From positions 1 to 7,516 of the forward strand of contig UQMQ01000112.1 in NCBI GenBank assembly GCA_900542245.1: a DNA stretch of 7,516 nt. The letters are read 5' to 3'. The stretch is from an uncultured Eubacteriales bacterium (GTDB lineage Bacteria; Bacillota; Clostridia; Peptostreptococcales; Anaerovoracaceae). Below, one piece after another: positions 4,633-7,516 of the stretch. The notes beneath the pieces were generated by a model, which had not been told where the DNA came from, ran no database searches, and saw only the letters and a list, made by a program, of their open reading frames with translations. The position numbers were made by a program, and so were the translations under genes. Each line of letters starts with the position of its first letter. The first letter of the stretch is position 1.

Positions 4633-5406
4633 TTACTTATTATAAATCTCATACGCGAAGACTGCCGCGCCGATCGCTCCGGCTGCCTGGCAGTGTGGTA
4701 CAACCTCGATTGCGCATCCCATCTCCTTAGACAGAGCGTCAACCATATTCGCGTTCAGCGCAACACCGCCGGTCATCACAACTTTTGGTTCGTAACCGAC
4801 GCGATTGCACATTCCCATCACGCGCTTGGCGATCGCTACATGCGCGCCTCTTGCTACATCTGCAGCCTTTTCACCGGCAGCAAGTCTTGAAATGACTTCG
4901 CTTTCCGCGAAGACGGTGCAGGTATTGTTTATGGAAATTTCTTTTGTTGCCTGATCTGCAAGCTCTGACAGATCGTCCAAGGTGCATCCAAGGACTCTTG
5001 CCATGACTTCAAGGAACCGTCCGGTTCCGGCCGCGCATTTTTCATTCATGACAAAATTAGCAACCTTGCCGCTCGCATCAAGCTTAATAACTTTCGCGTC
5101 CTGTCCGCCGATATCCACGATGGTTCTGGCCTCTTGGGTCAGATAATTTACGCCCTTCGCGTGGCAGGTAATCTCGGTAATTTGCTTATCAGCATCTTGG
5201 AAATTGACGCGTCCGTAACCGGTAGCGATGGTGTACTGAATGTCATCTTTCGTGGCGTTTGCCTGCGCGAGCGCATCAGCAATGACTTCCTCAAACGCGT
5301 TGGTGCCTGTTCCCAGATTGATGACGGATACGCCCGCGAGTTCTTTTTTGTCGTTTAAAACCGCGACTTTCGTTGATGACGATCCAATGTCGATTCCTAA
5401 AAACAT
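4633..5406 (-). CDS. hgdC: 2-Hydroxyacyl-CoA dehydratase activator (archerase, HgdC/HadI type)
   Basis: This 257-residue member of the ASKHA (actin/Hsp70/sugar kinase) ATPase superfamily starts at the phosphate-binding loop MFLGIDIGSSSTKVAV. A second phosphate motif, IVDIGGQDAKVIKL, lies at about residues 96-109, and the adenosine motif VMTGGVALNANMV lies near residues 214-226. The [4Fe-4S] cluster shared between two subunits is held by Cys124 (NEKCAAGTGRF) and Cys163 (NNTCTVFAESEV). Their 39-residue spacing is the same as that of Cys127 and Cys166 in Acidaminococcus HgdC. The enzyme uses ATP hydrolysis to push one low-potential electron, usually from ferredoxin or flavodoxin, into the dehydratase component. 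The cluster is extremely oxygen-sensitive, so this implies strictly anaerobic life. Its ATG has GAGGAA seven bases upstream. The gene sits 28 bases after the beta-subunit gene, so activator and target are made together. The gene symbol gives the family; the substrate is not settled. Confidence 0.95.
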   Translation of the reverse strand: MFLGIDIGSSSTKVAVLNDKKELAGVSVINLGTGTNAFEEVIADALAQANATKDDIQYTIATGYGRVNFQDADKQITEITCHAKGVNYLTQEARTIVDIGGQDAKVIKLDASGKVANFVMNEKCAAGTGRFLEVMARVLGCTLDDLSELADQATKEISINNTCTVFAESEVISRLAAGEKAADVARGAHVAIAKRVMGMCNRVGYEPKVVMTGGVALNANMVDALSKEMGCAIEVVPHCQAAGAIGAAVFAYEIYNK

Positions 5407-5434
5407 GTATTTCTTCCTCGTGCTTTCCTTTTTC

Positions 5435-6565
5435 TTAAATGAGCATTTCTGTGAAGCTCTGTACTCTGGTTCTGATCTGTTCGAAGGTGCTCAGTTGCTG
5501 ATCTGTTTCCAGATAAAGCTCCGGAATGCCTGCTTTTTCAAGCTCTGCTTTGTAGATCGGATAATCATATTCTTCCGGATCGCAGAACTTCATCATCATG
5601 ACAACAACAGCATCGGCACCGTTTTCTTTTACCATGTCGATCAACAGCTGTCCGCGCTTCTTATGCGGTTCGTAGAGGAAGGTGTCCCCCACCTGATCCG
5701 CGACGATGTAAGCCATCTTTTCGTAAGCGTCAGCAACGTTATCTCTAGCAGGCGTTCTCCAAAGGCGCGAGCCGAGGCTCATGTCATCGCCGACAACCGC
5801 CACCTGGTTTTCCTCGAAGACATCCAAAACTTCCACCGGCTCCGGCATCAAACCGGTCAGGATTACTTTGGTACCCTTGAAAGTCGACGGCGCTTCTGCC
5901 TTCAAACCTTCGATGATTTCCTTTACCTTTTCGGTGTAAACAGCCTTATCCATGAACTGTCCTGCCTTGATGATCAGATAGCGTGTCTTCGCACCGATGA
6001 TCTCCGGATGCTCCGCGGCAGCTTTGGTGAATTCCCGCATGGTTTTGCGGTATTCTTCGTAGATCGCAAACGCTTCTTCCACCTTGTCTTCCAGAATGAT
6101 CTTGCCTAAGATCAACTCCAGTTCATGCTTTACACGTTTGGTTTCGCTAATCATAAACTCCACACCGACCTTGAGGTCCCTGTGCTGCGGATAGGCCATG
6201 CCGATGACCGGAACCTGCGGAACCGCGACTTTCCAGTTTTCTTCGATGCACTTGAGCGTATCGCAGAAGGTCGGAACGATGACGGCTTTCAGGTTATCAT
6301 AGACGCCGCGCATACCGAACTCAATATTCGTTCTCATAACGGAACAGCAGAAGCTCTGGAGATATTTATCTGCAAGCTGAATTTCTGTGCTGCCGCCCCA
6401 CATGCCGACCGGCACACAGCCTGCCGCGTAAACGATTTCATCCGGTGTGTGGATCGGGAAACAGCCGACTAAAGCTTTCCCTGTTTCTTTCTGCGTCTGA
6501 GCAATGGTTTTGCCTGGGTGCAGCGCCGCATCGCATAATTGCTGAATGGTATCTTTGTAAGCCAT
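5435..6565 (-). CDS. 2-Hydroxyacyl-CoA dehydratase, beta subunit
   Basis: This 376-residue protein has the HgdB/HadC fold pattern and the usual length (about 375-380). Near the N-terminus are GKALVGCFPIHTPDEIVYAAG and VPVGMWG (about residues 30-56), where the family reads PEELVYAAGMVPMGVWG. Candidate [4Fe-4S] ligands are Cys73 or Cys74 (LQSFCCSVMR), Cys101 (PTFCDTLK) and Cys328 (MMKFCDPEEYDYP), the three conserved positions of the family. With the alpha subunit it forms the dehydratase component that, after one-electron activation, eliminates water from an (R)-2-hydroxyacyl-CoA to give the trans-2-enoyl-CoA. The start codon overlaps the alpha stop by one base (TAATG), and AGAGGTG within the end of alpha serves as ribosome site, implying translational coupling. 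Possible substrates are 2-hydroxyglutaryl-, lactoyl-, 2-hydroxyisocaproyl- or phenyllactyl-CoA; sequence alone does not decide. Confidence 0.93.
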   Translation of the reverse strand: MAYKDTIQQLCDAALHPGKTIAQTQKETGKALVGCFPIHTPDEIVYAAGCVPVGMWGGSTEIQLADKYLQSFCCSVMRTNIEFGMRGVYDNLKAVIVPTFCDTLKCIEENWKVAVPQVPVIGMAYPQHRDLKVGVEFMISETKRVKHELELILGKIILEDKVEEAFAIYEEYRKTMREFTKAAAEHPEIIGAKTRYLIIKAGQFMDKAVYTEKVKEIIEGLKAEAPSTFKGTKVILTGLMPEPVEVLDVFEENQVAVVGDDMSLGSRLWRTPARDNVADAYEKMAYIVADQVGDTFLYEPHKKRGQLLIDMVKENGADAVVVMMMKFCDPEEYDYPIYKAELEKAGIPELYLETDQQLSTFEQIRTRVQSFTEMLI

Positions 6566-7516
6566 TAGATGTCACCTCTTCTCTTCGCTTCTTTGTTCTT
6601 CTCCATCATTTCAACCAGAGCCTGAATTCTGGTCTCGTACTGTGCGTCACTGAATACTCTCGGATCTGTCTGATCGCCGTCAAAGATTACGGATGGACAT
6701 CCGGTCTTTTCGGTGATTCTTCTCTGTACTTCGTAGGTTCTGAAGTCCATCAGCTTGCAGCTTCTGTTGCTGTGGAAAACAACGCCGTCCACATTGAAGT
6801 CTTTGATCAAATGTTCCATCTGGTCACTGCCGTAGTCCAGATTACGATTTGCGTAGTTGCCGGTATAGCTTCTGGCCATGCCGTCCAGGTCGTTCGTTTC
6901 GTATACCTTGTACCAGCTCTTCGGATAGGTGCTGGTGACCATGTTGATGCCGTATTTTTTGAGCAGTTTGAACGTGGTAGACAGATGCGGCCAACATGCA
7001 ATGCCGTCCCAGATGATGCGGTACTGTTCCTCCGCACTGTTCCAAGGGCCCTTGCCCTGCTCCGCCTTTTCCTTTAATTCTTCATACCAGAGTTTGAAGA
7101 GCTTATGACCGTCTTCTGAGCTTCTCATACATACGATCATCGCCATATAGTTGAACATGTCAAAGCCGTTGAGCGGAGAAGGTGTGACCTTTCCCCAGTC
7201 TGTCGCTTTTTTCCACCATTCGCAGGTAGCGTTGTTCATCGCCATCTTTTCCGCCAGCTTGTCATAGTCCATCTTACGTCCGGTAAATTCTTCGAGCTGG
7301 GTGATCGCATTTTCAATCTGTCCCCGAATGTATTTTGTTGCGTTTTCCGGAACTTCATAGGTATGGTTAAACGGCATATCGAATAAAATCATTGGGATAT
7401 TCAGCTTCGTCGCGATATTTTCGTACCACTTCAGTACCGTGTGACAGATGTTTGAAGAACTGAAGATAATGTCCGGAAGCGGAATATCCTGTGCTTCGGC
7501 ATGCTGAATATCAACA
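6565..7516 (-). CDS. 2-Hydroxyacyl-CoA dehydratase, alpha subunit (5' end beyond right edge)
   Basis: The reading frame is open from base 7515 to a TAA at 6567-6565, giving 316 visible residues. The methionine at 7392 is internal, because the conserved part upstream of it is in frame (PLPDIIFSSSNICHTVLKWY, then ENIATKLNIPM). About 90-110 N-terminal residues, including the first cluster cysteine, are missing from the window. Visible [4Fe-4S] ligands are Cys24 of the fragment (SNICHTVLKWYEN, matching NNICNxxxKWYEN) and Cys253 (HSNRSCKLM, matching NRSCK). Other family signatures are PSPLNGFDMFNYMA and the C-terminal FDGDQTDPRVFSDAQYETR. The subunit binds the CoA substrate at its cluster. The phrases PLPD...NIC and DGDQTDPRVFS seem closer to lactoyl- and 2-hydroxyglutaryl-CoA dehydratases than to HadB, but this is from memory and not a substrate assignment. 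It is the first visible gene of the operon. Confidence 0.93.
   Translation of the reverse strand, partial: VDIQHAEAQDIPLPDIIFSSSNICHTVLKWYENIATKLNIPMILFDMPFNHTYEVPENATKYIRGQIENAITQLEEFTGRKMDYDKLAEKMAMNNATCEWWKKATDWGKVTPSPLNGFDMFNYMAMIVCMRSSEDGHKLFKLWYEELKEKAEQGKGPWNSAEEQYRIIWDGIACWPHLSTTFKLLKKYGINMVTSTYPKSWYKVYETNDLDGMARSYTGNYANRNLDYGSDQMEHLIKDFNVDGVVFHSNRSCKLMDFRTYEVQRRITEKTGCPSVIFDGDQTDPRVFSDAQYETRIQALVEMMEKNKEAKRRGDI

Noticed and set aside
5240..6109. Plus-strand open frame of 289 codons
   Set aside because: It is antisense to the activator and beta-subunit genes, both secure by motif. The product is rich in Phe, His and Arg, as expected for a shadow frame.
6445..7077. Plus-strand open frame of 210 codons
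   Set aside because: It is antisense to the conserved alpha and beta dehydratase subunits.
7390..7392. ATG at 7392 as the start of the dehydratase alpha subunit
   Set aside because: Conserved alpha-subunit sequence, including a cluster cysteine and the KWYEN motif, continues in frame upstream to the window edge. This methionine is therefore internal.
4633..7516. Naming the dehydratase as specifically 2-hydroxyglutaryl-CoA dehydratase
   Set aside because: Family motifs are shared by enzymes for several 2-hydroxyacyl-CoA substrates, and the deciding neighbours lie outside the window.

Overview
The window reads as chromosomal DNA of a strictly anaerobic, amino-acid- or organic-acid-fermenting member of the Bacillota, most likely a clostridial lineage of roughly 50% GC. 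The evidence is a set of oxygen-sensitive CoA-ester dehydratases typical of these bacteria, AGGAGG-type ribosome sites, a cobalamin riboswitch and a YitT-family membrane protein. The species cannot be named from the sequence. Every gene I can support lies on the minus strand, so the window is transcribed from right to left. The open frames on the plus strand look like antisense shadows.

Right part (about 3020-7516): four tightly packed genes form one apparent operon whose promoter lies beyond the right edge. In transcription order they are the alpha subunit (5' end missing) and beta subunit of a 2-hydroxyacyl-CoA dehydratase, its ATP-dependent [4Fe-4S] activator (HgdC/HadI type), and a 4-hydroxybutyryl-CoA dehydratase (AbfD) with all its expected cluster ligands. 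An intrinsic terminator follows abfD. The first three gene products form one machine: the activator fires a single electron into the alpha-beta component, which then removes water from an (R)-2-hydroxyacyl-CoA. AbfD removes water from 4-hydroxybutyryl-CoA through its own [4Fe-4S]/FAD site. If the 2-hydroxyacyl substrate were 2-hydroxyglutaryl-CoA, both routes would meet at crotonyl-CoA. The true substrate of the first enzyme cannot be read from the sequence.

Middle part (about 1440-3003): a consensus promoter drives a 74-residue cysteine-rich protein of unknown function ending in a terminator. Next comes a 284-residue, cysteine-free protein with two DUF11-like beta-sandwich repeats, followed by a strong stem-loop. 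A shared motif of about 30 bp follows the terminator hairpin of each of these two genes. A run of short dyads lies between 1392 and 1520.

Left part (1-1218): a promoter and a cobalamin (B12) riboswitch are followed by a factor-independent terminator, then a 53-codon ORF of unknown function and the N-terminal part of a YitT-family membrane protein that runs off the left edge. No recognisable B12 synthesis or transport gene is visible downstream of the riboswitch, which makes its target the most open question in the window.

No tRNA, rRNA, CRISPR array, transposase or insertion sequence was seen.
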